Notes under the pieces: generated by a model
Databases searched by the model: none
The model's input: only the letters and a program-made list of their open reading frames with translations
What the model was told of the DNA's origin: nothing
Assembly: GCA_013398055.1 (NCBI GenBank)
Contig: VZRS01009494.1
Coordinates: 1-64,000 of the forward strand
Direction: 5' to 3'
Length of the DNA stretch: 64,000 nt
Origin: Ifrita kowaldi
Taxonomy: Eukaryota; Chordata; Aves; Passeriformes; Cinclosomatidae
In this document: in pieces, positions 1 through 10,788 of the stretch
How positions within the stretch are numbered: the stretch's first letter is position 1
Layout of the letters: each line of letters opens with the position of its first letter
Program-made: the position numbers and the translations under genes

Positions 1-180
1 GACGGGCCGCCCCACGGGGCGGGCGAGGGGCGGCAGCGCCCGGTCGGGGGTGGTGCGAAGGGCGGGGCTGGGCCGCCCGCCCGGCCGTGCGGAGCCGGGG
101 GCAGGCGGAGGAGACGAAGTCCGGATACTTCGGCCGAGCCACGCGAGGGGGCTGTGTTACCCGTCCCCACGGCTACTGCT
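1..180. promoter_or_regulatory. CpG-rich segment at the left edge
   Basis: The first ~180 bases are strongly GC- and CpG-rich, with several GGGCGG-type GC boxes, and then give way abruptly to AT-rich DNA. This looks like the edge of a CpG-island promoter. From conserved synteny, QDPR would be expected just left of CLRN2 and transcribed leftwards, so the island may belong to QDPR or be shared. I see no coding exon of QDPR here, so the assignment is inference. Confidence 0.4.
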
Positions 181-961
181 GCTGTTAATTAAGTAATTAG
201 TGGTTCTGAAGGTCTTCCCAGGGCTCGGGTAGCAGTAACCGTAGAAGTGTGCGGGCAATTACGGCCGGTTTTCTTTAGCGCTCATGAATCGCACCTGTAG
301 CTTGAGTTACGCCGCATGAATGCCCTGGGCTACGGCACGGCGGGCCAGGCCACTCCGGCTGCGAAGGGCTTTGTGCTCCTCCTGTAATTCAGAAGATTCC
401 AGACCCATCATTTCTGTCCCTCAGATAACTCTGCCCGCAGTGACATTTAGAGGCTGGGTGGGAGCAAGCGCCGGGAAGCTCAGCACGGCTGAGGCGACAG
501 CAGAATCCTCCAGCCAAATTACGCTGTTTTAATGCTTTGTCCCTTGCACACAGCTATTTACCCACTTCCTTTAATAATCTAAGAAACTGGATTCTTCTCG
601 AAATATTCTTCCCATGAGGTTACAGTAAAAAACTTGATGTCATTTGAGCAGGACAATTAAACCCCTGAGGAAATATTAGACAGGCCATAGGGATAGGATT
701 ACTTGCGGCAGAAAGAAGCATCACCGCACTACAACGTAATGAAGCCATTACTTGCAATCGTTTCAGGATGTTGTTGCAGGAAAATGTATTTTTTGCCTTG
801 ATTTTTAACCATACAGATTAATTGTTGGACCTTCAAAATACAACGAGAAGTATTTTGAAATGCCTGGTATTCAGCTGTGGATTTTGGAGCATGATGAAAA
901 GTGGGAAATACAACTAACTACTGCAGATAGGGCTTGGAGATGATCCCTTGGAAGCACTAGG
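181..961. other. 5' flank of CLRN2
   Basis: This is AT-rich DNA between the CpG-rich edge and the CLRN2 start codon. It must contain the CLRN2 transcription start and 5' UTR. I cannot place the start site, and the short ORFs here look like chance ORFs. Confidence 0.4.
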
Positions 962-3900
962 ATGCCTGGCTGCTTTAAAAAGACGTTATTTGCCTTGGCT
1001 TCTGTAATAAGTTTTGTGTCTTTTATCTTGATTGTTGTTGCAATGGGGACCTCAAAGTGGATGACTGGAAAGATCCTTTGCAAAACAGGAGCTGATTTGG
1101 TCAATGCCACAGATCCAGAGCTGGTCAAGTTCATTGGAGAAATTTACTACGGACTCTTTCGGGGCGGCAAAATACGCCAGTGTGGCTTGGGTGGGCGGCG
1201 TTCCAAATTCACAAGTAAGTACAATTTTGGTTGAATATTTAGTCTAATGTCTAGTTGAAATTTAGCACTTTATTCTTTTTGTTTACAGAACTTGTAGAAC
1301 GCAAATTATTATTAAATAAATATGCAGTCTTTATGGTTTGGTGTTTGAGTGTGAATATAAAATTTCTATTATTTCAGGAGTGCTTTTTGCTACCGTTATA
1401 TTCTGTAGTCCTGGAATCAAGATGGGAAAAAAGATCCCTAGGGCTAGATGGAGAGTTTCCTTTTAGCCTTGTGAAGGGGGTGAAAGTCATTTGGAGATGA
1501 CCCTGTAAATCATACTTTCCCCTTGACTGACTTTTTCCTAAGCCAAGTTTTGCTCTGCCATCTCTCTGCCTCTATCCTTGCCTTCTCTGTTGAACTCTTC
1601 TGAGGTTTTTTCCCTTTAAGAAGCAGAGATTTATTTAGCTGGCCACATTTTTGTATTTCTCTGGCTGTCATAATGCAAATATCCACCATAGCACATACCA
1701 CTAACTGTATTAACATGTTGAAGAAATTCTTGTCTTCTTTTCTGTTAAGTTTGGAGACAAAAAATTGCTGAATTCTTAACAATTGTAGAAACTCTTCTAA
1801 ATGTATTCCTTTTAACATAAAATATTTTCTTGATGTCTTGAAAGCACTGAGCTGTATGCTGGATAATTTCCAAATTTCAGTCATCCTGAAATGGTGAAAA
1901 TGGTAATTTGCATTGAAGATTTTTAGTTCACTGTACAGATTTCCTGCAACTTAAACCAATACGAGTTGAAGCTGCTGCAGTCTCACCCTCTCCCTAGCCC
2001 ACAGCAATGCTGTCCTGTCCCAGCCTTTGCAATGGCTCTGGTAGTTGTTGTGGTGAGATAGTTCAGAAGTTAAACTGGCCAAAAATTTAACCTACAAAAA
2101 TAAATAATTGTTTTCCCATAGGATTGTGTCTGACTACACAACTGTATAAGCACTCCTATAAAAACTTGAAGGCAGGTGTGACTGTGGGACTTCAGAGGGA
2201 ATGGAGAAAAGAACCAGAGCAACCTCAACTTAGATCAGTAAGACCAGTTGTTAAACTGGATGAATTTGGACTGGTCACTTTTACAGTAACCAAATTATTG
2301 CTCAAGCTCTGACTGCAGCTGCAACTTCATGACATGGACATAGCAGTCATGCTCATCCAATCCCATTCCATCAGAGAGAATGAGGAAAAAGGTAGCCAAT
2401 TTCCTTTAAAACTCCGTACAACTTTCTGGACTATTTAATAAACTTTCAGATTTTTTCCTGCGTAACCTGAGATGAAGGCATAATGTTCCACAGTCACGCT
2501 GGAGTACATTGATATGCATTTGGAGGACGTGAGCCTGCACTCCTTAGACAAACAGAGCTCTCACTGAAGCTAGTAAGAATTCTCCGTTAGAACTGTAAAA
2601 CTGGGTCATTAAGTTCAGTAGGCACAAATGCGCATTTTGGTCAACAAGTGTTCCAGAGATTTTCCCTTTTAAATATTCTAAAAACTCTATTGAGTTTGAT
2701 ATTTTCGCAATATTGGTTTCAAACAACAATACACAAAGCTGTTACTTTTGCACAATGGTGAGCAGGACTGGGGGTTCTGGGTTTGACGTGACTTTTTCTG
2801 GTTTGAATGTCCCCCTTAATCTCTAAGCATTCTGAATTTACTGGGGAGCAAGAACTGTGAGACTTTTCTTGGGGAATATAATAATATAAATGGGACTTCA
2901 CTAGCACTATAGATCAAGACAAAGCTAACACCTCATATGGTGCAGTATGGCAGTACCCCTGACACTTTGGAATTCCAAATTGCAATAATTTACTGTTATT
3001 GGTACATCCCCTTTCACTCTGTTAACATTCACTAAACATTCACTAGAGTAGACTTATGGCTGGCACACTTTCTTTTAGCTGGGACAGTGACAGCATGACT
3101 CAATTGCCATAATAGGTGTCCAGTGCTCATCTGGCCTCCAGCTGCTGCATCTGGAAGTGTCCCATACATAGTGCAACATGTATGTTAGATCCATGGGGTT
3201 GTAATGATGGTCCTAAGACATCTAAGTTGGCATAAGATGCTTATGTTTTGACAACTGAGTCAAACCCTGAGAACAAGCTGGGGAAGCCATGCATTTTGCC
3301 TGTGCATAGCAAAGACTGCTGGATTGTGTCCGGAGTCTCCACGGAAATATCCTCCCCATGGATTCTTATTTCTGCATAGTAAGCCAGACTCACTGGGCGG
3401 GTCTTTGGGACTTGGCTGCAAGACTCAGAAAAGAGACCAAATAATCCTTACAACTGCCCTAAAATCTCTGATGGTTTGTAAGATGTGTTTCCATGTGCCT
3501 TGCTGTTACACTGGCAGTTGTTTTCCAGTCAGAAAGCAACCTAGTTTTTGGATTCCCATTTCTAATACATACTTCTGATTCTCATTTACTCCCCTCGTTT
3601 TGTCTTGTCAGTCTGCCAAGAGTACCTCCTCTGTACACCAGGCCCAACTACAACCCCAGCCTGAGCTACTGAAAGGGTAGATCTGTTAAATCACAACATT
3701 TTTATATGGGATTTCTACAATATGATTTTTTTCTACAGAATCTACTGTAATTCTGTCATGTCATGATCAAATTGTATGCCTGATGTTCACAGTGACATCT
3801 ACCAACTGTTGCTGCCTACCTTTTTAGGTGGTTTGTTTGGACTTTGGGGGTTTTCTGTCAGTTATGCAGCACAGGAAGGAATGTATTTATTTATTTGTTT

Positions 3901-5849
3901 ATAACATAGTATACCTTCTTTGTAGTAACGTTTTAGTAATTAGGCAGTAAGTTCTTCAAAACATGTATGAGTGTGCAGTGCTATGCTGAAGGTCTCTTCT
4001 TGATCACCTTGTATTTTAGGGTTCCTCTCAATCAGCCTCTCTCTTTCCTGTCAGTCAACATGTCACCTACAATTCCCTACTCACATTTCTTCTGATGGTG
4101 TTACTGAAGGGCTGCAGGATAAACTAAACACTCAGGTGTACATTTCCTGCTGCTGGCCAATCTGGCCCCCCAACAAAGTACCTGTTACTGCGAAGACAGA
4201 ATCAAGAAAATTACTGTTCTCTAGAGACAAGGCTGAGCGACAGGCTGCTTAAGGAGAGTTTGTGCCTGTAGCAAAACATGGGAGACTTCACCTAAAGGCC
4301 ACCTGACTGCAATACTTTACAAGCTTCCTACATCTGTAGCTAAAACATTGCCAGATGCCCAGAAAAGCATAAAGGGGCTATAAACATGAGATGAGAAACC
4401 AAGAAGGGAATCTTAAAGGGCAAACCTGTGGGATTAGGACATATGAAATCAGGGCAGATCTCACTGGAGCCAGCAGTAAAGAGAGGAACAGAAAAAAAGA
4501 ACATGAGAAAATAAACACAGAAAAAAGTGATACTATTTTAGGCAGCAAGGGGCCGAACAAGGAAGCTGAGACTGTCAGACTCCAAATGGATGAGATTTAA
4601 AGCATGAGACAGGAATGAGAAGCTCAAAACCAGGAGTTTGGTACAGAGAACAGAGGTGAAAAAGAGACAGAAAAGTGTGCAGCAGACAATATAGCAGCAG
4701 AGATAAAGACATTAACACCACTAGATAAATAAACAGGACTTAAGCCTGAATCCTTAATCACAGATCCTGTGTACAAGATTATTCCTGTAGCAGAATATCC
4801 CTGGTTTGTCTGATGCACTGAAAAATAAAGCATCATGAATTGAGATGTGTGTAACAAGCTGAATCCCACATCTCTGTAAAAGATAGTCTTGCTTAAATAT
4901 AAACTGAATTTGAAGCAGCAGCACAGTGTGATGTTTACCATCATCAAGAAAAGCTGTACACTGAATACACCATTTATTTTTCCTTGACAGTTTTCCCACA
5001 CATGGTGAAAAAGTTGAACACAGGCCTGCATGTGATGATCATAATGTTCCTCTGTGTGGCCATTTTCTTTTCTCTGGTCAGTTTTGGATTCTGCATTCTT
5101 AACGCAATAAAAGTTCCTTACCGGGCTATTAACGGTCCAGCAGGAGCATGCCTTTGGAACTTCCTTGCAGGTAAAGTCATTTACCACTGTTTTTTTCTAG
5201 TCACATTCATAGAAAATGATACAAGTTCCTTCTTTTGCCTTGGTAAATACCTCTTTGCGTTAAATATTTGTGAATACAATGAAGGTTGCAGTGAATTCAC
5301 ACCTATCAAAACAAAACTTCCAGGTGGCTTCTCAGCTTATTGCATCTAGTCAGCATTTAACAGGAGCTATGAATTCCAGCCTTTAGGCTTTGTGTCACTG
5401 ATAAAAGTATGTTTGCCCATACAATGAAGCCTAAGCATTTTGAAGGTGTTTAAGCCATGCCTTTGTCTATCCTTACTCTGTAGAGTGCCCACTGATGTAT
5501 TCAATAAGTCTTTTGAAGCACAATCAAAATGTCTGTCTTGTTTTGATTTGGTAATGGTGAATACTTACTTCATTTTGTTGCAGGTGGATTTGTGGTACTT
5601 GCAGTCACCAGCTTCATGGCTGCTGTGAAACTTCATCACCTCACAGAAAGAATTGCCAATTTTCGGGAAAACATCTTTCGGTTCGTTATCTTAGAAGAAC
5701 GCTTTGAAGACTGTTTTTGGATTTGTGTGGCAAGTGCCACAGCACATGCAGTGAATTTGCTGCTAATAGCCATTAGTGGGATTAATTTCCCTAAAATTAA
5801 GACTAAAACAGAAGAAGTGAATGTTACAGCAGAAGATATCATGTACTAA
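962..5849 (+). CDS. CLRN2: Clarin-2, three coding exons, complete
   Basis: Coding exons are 962-1214, 4991-5170 and 5584-5849. The introns are GT-AG and both interrupt after the first base of a codon, giving 232 codons plus TAA, the same length as human clarin-2. The protein is a four-pass membrane protein of the clarin family. Membrane segments lie at about residues 8-28, 98-121, 142-160 and 187-211. The first extracellular loop has an N-glycosylation site at Asn48 (NATD) and the family motif RQCGLGG. The protein ends in EDIMY, close to the human C-terminus. Clarin-2 is known to maintain hair-bundle stereocilia in inner-ear hair cells. The ATG at 962 is chosen because it starts the conserved MPG..KK N-terminus. 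LAP3 follows on the same strand after ~5 kb. No defect is visible. Confidence 0.95.
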
Positions 5850-8800
5850 CAAATCTACACAGAACTATTTTGGTCAATTGAACTGTTGTGATAGGAACTG
5901 CTTCTTGGCTCTTCAGCCTTTGTTTTGGATAGATGATTTACATATAAACCTGAGTAAAGATGTCAGTCTACAATACCAGCAACTAACATGTCTGTAAAAA
6001 AGTAAAAAACCCAAATGCTATAAATATTATTATTCTCAAAATGGACTGATATCTGCAGTGAACATATGCTGTTTCTCAGTTTTTAGAACATTTGCACTTT
6101 GGGATATTTTAGAAAACTAAGGTAAAATATTATCTCATCAAACAAAGTGTCTTCTTTATTTAGAAAGAAAACATGTTTATCAAAAATTTTTGAAACTATA
6201 AGGTTATTTCAAAACAGAAAGAATGTATATTTGGCATTCACCTTCACAGAATTATCTAGAGCATGTTGAGAGGGACATATAAGTTACGTTTGATGATGTT
6301 ATACAGCATTGAAAAAGAAAACTTCATCATATATGAGGCTAAAGTTAAGGGGCAGCAAAGGATAAGTGTGTGTGAAATATTTTTAAAACAGAAATTATCC
6401 AATACTGCAAGGCAAAGAAGTGAGAAATGTAAAGCATATGGGATGCTATTAGTCTATGAAGAAAAAATTCTTAGTGGCTAGATGAATGTTTCATTGCAGC
6501 TTCTGGAATAAAGTAAACAGATTAAAGGTAATAGTGCTTTTAGATAACCTGGAAAATAATAATCTGACAGATTAATTGTCTTCGTAACTGTGTTAATTGT
6601 TAAGTCCATCTGAAATCAAGTAAAAGTGATGTATGATGAAACTGTTGAAATGAATAGAACTGGCTAAATGGATGGAAAAGTTACCTTCTTAGGAAGTACC
6701 ATGATTTTAACAGGGATTCAACCAGTCCATGGGTCACGAGGAGTGAATATTTTTGAGAAAAGAATATGGAACGTACCACAAGGAATGGATACAGTGGTCT
6801 CTACCATCTCTGGCTTTGGCTCTACAAGGTTAGCAGGATTATGAGTGAAGCAGAAATTTGTGAGGGTGCCTCTGCAATAGGCCCTAATAACCTGTCTTCT
6901 TCAAGACACCATGAGCCACTTTTTTTTTCCGGAGGACTAAAATTATTTTTAAAAATTTAAGAGATAGACAGAAAATTATGATGAGTCTGGAGAACTCATT
7001 TCTCAATGAAATAAAACAACTAAAATTTTAGCATGAAAGAGACTCAGTAAAGCAGAAAAAGTGATTCCTATTTTGTACCACCCTCTTACTTCACCGTTCT
7101 TCTGATTTTACTGGTGCTTTTACTCAGATTGTACCCTGGGCCACAACTCCAGAAAGATGGTGCAATACCCAGTACATGGACAGGCAGCAAACAAACCCAG
7201 TCTACAAAGGTGTCTTAGAGGGTAACAACACAGTACTGCCACGGAAACTGTCCACGGAGGCTGTGGTGTCTCTGTGGTGCCACTACCTTCCCCTCCCAGA
7301 AAATTCTGAGTGACTTTGAAATAGAAAAACTTGAAGTGCAGCATAATTGTGCAAGTAGGAAATGTAATACTTGTCACTTGTACTTTTTCTATGAACATGT
7401 ATAATTTAGTCGTAGTTACTGTACAGAAAGAATTACATTGTGACGTGTAACTTAGCTTTTACTTAATATAAGGTGAAAAGGAAGCAGATTCCTAAATCCT
7501 CCATATGGAGAGATTGCTTTGAAAATGCTTTTCAGTAGTATTAATATGCATGTATTGCAACACATTTTCATACTGATAATGAACTGCTTGATGGCCCCCA
7601 AATTTCCACCCCTTCCAAAAATAGTGTTGAATAAGAATCATGGGACTATTAAGGTAAGGACAAGATTAAAGATTTGTTGGAGTGGATTCCTAGATAGGTC
7701 ACAGTAGCTCTGAAAGAACCCATAGAATGCCCTGTATAGATGAAGTTAAAGGGGGATGGCTGGGCTGATCAGCATTTTAATTTCTTGGTTTGAATCAATT
7801 CAACAGTGGAGCGTACTCTGCAGTAAAGGTCCGAAAGAAGATTTGTCTTACAGCAGATGTATGAAGCATCATTGTAGGATACTGTAGCTGCACGAGTAGA
7901 ATGACCAAATAACATTATCACCCAATGGCAGTGTTGCAACCTGTGAGGAAATAGTATTTTCAGTTCAGAGTGAACAGAAATATCGCCATGCATGAGCTAA
8001 ACTTAATGAAACAGATGTAAGGCTAAATTAACCTTTCAGCTGCACAGGCTGTCTGAGCTTAAGCACTGCTAAGATACACTGATAAGTCAATGCATGGAAT
8101 ATTTGCCCTGGGAAATTTTGTCTGAAGAAAAAAAGGTTAAATGCAGTCATACATATTTGAAATGTACAATTACAAAGCACACCCTGGGGTTAACAATAGC
8201 GAAGATTATCACTTAGACCTTTTCTGCTTTCCCTTGTACCTCATAAACTAATTTCAAAAATGTGCAACTTGATATATGTGGTCTACTTTATTTACACATT
8301 TTATTATGTTTCACATAGTGTATCTGATCATATGCATGCTCAACATGTGGAAATGAATACTTCTCTGGGGGCACTTCTTACCTTGGAAGATTTGAAATCC
8401 TAGAGGAGAACATTTATGAGCAATATCTGCCCAGAACTTTGAAGACATTATGGGTCTAATCTTATATTTCCATAAAATTAAAGACATCTTCATCTATCCC
8501 AAAAATACCCACTTAATTTGTATGTGCAGAATAATATATAGAAGCACAATGTAAGCAGAGCAGCTATGGAGTTCAAAGAACTAAGGAACTGTTCATTGTA
8601 TCCAACAGCCTTGCCAAAATAAATGAGGCTAAAAATAAATTACCACTCTGATCCTTTAAATAATATCATGGTTTAATGTTAAAAAATGTATTTTTACAAG
8701 ATAAATCAAATTGGATGCCATTTGCCTCAGTCATTATTTCTGAGTGCTGCTGTTCTTAATAAAACATATTGTACCGTGTACTTCATGGAAAAAGCTGTTA

Positions 8801-8861
8801 GGTGGGAAATGCAATGGACTCCTAGAGAACAGGCCCAACTCCTGCATCATGTTCTGCTGGT
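5850..8861 (+). other. CLRN2 3' UTR and CLRN2-LAP3 intergenic DNA
   Basis: There are no coding exons here. AATAAA at 6507-6512 is a plausible poly(A) signal for CLRN2, which would give a 3' UTR of ~0.7 kb. The rest is AT-rich unique-looking sequence, and I recognise no repeat in it. Confidence 0.45.
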
Positions 8862-9388
8862 CTAACAGTGTAACACCACTTAAAGATGTATGGAAAAGCA
8901 AACATTGTTATACATAGTGTCATAAGGTGTCTTATTCTCACGTATAAAAATGAATTACTTAAAATCTATGCTTCACACTTCAGGGGCGGGGAAAGAAACA
9001 AAAAAAAAAAAGTCTGGATCACCTGAAATTAAAGTCCAGTGCATGTTCAATGCTCTTCAGACTGACAATACAGTAACTGTCAGCAAACTCCAACCAGTTC
9101 TTTTCCATGCAGTGCTTTTGCTGAGCATATATCTACTTCGGACATTACAGTGATGATTTCGTATTCTGTTGTGAATTTTCCTGACAAAATATAACCACAG
9201 TCATTCTCATTGGTTTTTTTTTTCCACTTATCACCTTTTTATTTCTATTTGTAATTTCAGCCTGAAATTGTTACTGCTTTCTCGTAGAAAATAACGTACG
9301 TTTGCAATAAAGCTTTATTTTTCCTAAATAATTTACATTTTAATCTTCAATATGCAAATTAAGTATGCAGTATGCAGACCAGGGCTGC
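8862..9388 (+). repeat. Assembly duplicate, copy 1 (equals 9938-10464)
   Basis: These 527 bases recur at 9938-10464 with a constant offset of 1076 and, by eye, no differences, including the same A and T homopolymer lengths. The copy stops at a single n (9389). The second copy continues into the LAP3 promoter and exon 1, so this is an unmerged contig overlap and not a segmental duplication. Confidence 0.9.
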
Positions 9389-9389
9389 N

Positions 9390-9936
9390 TGAGTCAGGAG
9401 TGGTGCGGCTCCCTCTGCTTCTCTTGGGTGTACCAGACTGGAGGTCTGCACTGGCGGGGATAAGCTCTTTTGTACTTAAAATTACTGATTGAAAAAGTTT
9501 TTGTCTTCATGAGCTCGGCAAAATTGTTGTAAGTTTAGTTACGTTGTATCTGATTTCTTTTCCACACTTTAAAGTAGTTGTAGTAGTTGATCCTGGTTTA
9601 CTGAAGTGTTACTCTGTGCATTGCGTTAGATAAATTCAAAAACTGAGATAAATACAGAGGTAGCAATAGTTGGAAGAGTGTGCTCGCGGCCTCTCTGATG
9701 GGTCTCTAAATTTCCTGTTGTTTACATTAACGCGTGTCCTTTTCTAGGGTCTTGTTCTGGGAGTCTACTCTAGTGAAAAGGATGATGGTGCTGCCCAGTT
9801 CACTAGTGCAGGAGATGCTTTTGATAGACTTGTGTCTGGAAAGCTGAGAGCACTTCTGTCCCTGTAAGTGTGTGATAAGCTTCTGAAATGGATTAAAGTA
9901 CCTATAAATACCCAGTAGGAATGATTTTTTTTTTTT
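9390..9936 (+). repeat. Misplaced duplicate contig with an extra LAP3 exon 2 (equals 11554-12100)
   Basis: This 547-base piece sits between two single n characters (9389 and 9937) and matches 11554-12100 at a constant offset of 2164, including its first base. It contains a full extra copy of LAP3 exon 2 at 9748-9863, upstream of exon 1. The piece ends inside a poly-T run (12 T here, 14 in the full copy), a typical contig break point. An annotation pipeline could call a spurious exon here. Confidence 0.92.
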
Positions 9937-9937
9937 N

Positions 9938-10464
9938 CTAACAGTGTAACACCACTTAAAGATGTATGGAAAAGCAAACATTGTTATACATAGTGTCATA
10001 AGGTGTCTTATTCTCACGTATAAAAATGAATTACTTAAAATCTATGCTTCACACTTCAGGGGCGGGGAAAGAAACAAAAAAAAAAAAGTCTGGATCACCT
10101 GAAATTAAAGTCCAGTGCATGTTCAATGCTCTTCAGACTGACAATACAGTAACTGTCAGCAAACTCCAACCAGTTCTTTTCCATGCAGTGCTTTTGCTGA
10201 GCATATATCTACTTCGGACATTACAGTGATGATTTCGTATTCTGTTGTGAATTTTCCTGACAAAATATAACCACAGTCATTCTCATTGGTTTTTTTTTTC
10301 CACTTATCACCTTTTTATTTCTATTTGTAATTTCAGCCTGAAATTGTTACTGCTTTCTCGTAGAAAATAACGTACGTTTGCAATAAAGCTTTATTTTTCC
10401 TAAATAATTTACATTTTAATCTTCAATATGCAAATTAAGTATGCAGTATGCAGACCAGGGCTGC
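9938..10464 (+). repeat. Assembly duplicate, copy 2 (equals 8862-9388)
   Basis: Second copy of the 527-base overlap. Unlike copy 1 it runs on without a break into the CpG-rich LAP3 promoter, so this copy shows the true right-hand neighbour. Confidence 0.9.
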
Positions 10465-10788
10465 TTAAGTCTGTGATAAGCCCCCGAGAGAAGTACGACC
10501 ACCTATCTAGAACACGCCACGAGGGGGCAAAAATCCACTGTGAAGCCGAGGCGCCCCCTCGTACGAAAGCTGGTACACCACTAGGAAATCGCAGCTGCCG
10601 TCCCCAGGACTCCCGGCCTTGGGAGCGCTCCGGCGCCCCGCCCTCCATCGCGGCCCTTCCCTTCCCTCCACCGCCGCGGACACCGCCCCGCGCGGCGCCG
10701 GCTGATGAGGCGCTGCTGATGAGGCGCGGTGCGCGCCGGGCCCGCTGCTGCTTCCTGTGCCGCCTCCTCTCCTGCTGTGCTCGGTGCC
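10465..10788 (+). promoter_or_regulatory. LAP3: LAP3 CpG-island promoter and 5' UTR
   Basis: This segment is increasingly GC- and CpG-rich directly upstream of the LAP3 start codon, with no evident TATA box, as expected for a housekeeping promoter. The island continues through exon 1 into the n gap, which explains why the assembly failed here. Confidence 0.6.
10517..10562. promoter_or_regulatory. Inverted pair of CTCF-like cores
   Basis: CCACGAGGGGGC at 10517-10528 fits the CTCF core except at one position. The reverse complement of 10551-10562 reads TACGAGGGGGCG, a partial match. The ten bases 10519-10528 are an exact inverted repeat of 10552-10561 with a 23-base spacer. Binding by CTCF is inference from the motif alone. 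Confidence 0.35.

Noticed and set aside
4624..5187. 187-codon minus-strand ORF
   Set aside because: It is antisense to CLRN2 intron 1 and exon 2, has no domain I recognise and no consistent composition. Exon 2 on the plus strand explains the conserved part.
8950..10229. Two identical 67-codon ORFs (8950-9153 and 10026-10229)
   Set aside because: They are the same sequence in the two assembly copies. The translation has a Lys run from poly-A and no coding features.
8862..10464. A recent segmental duplication
   Set aside because: Copies are identical down to homopolymer lengths, end at n characters and overlap in the way unmerged contigs do.
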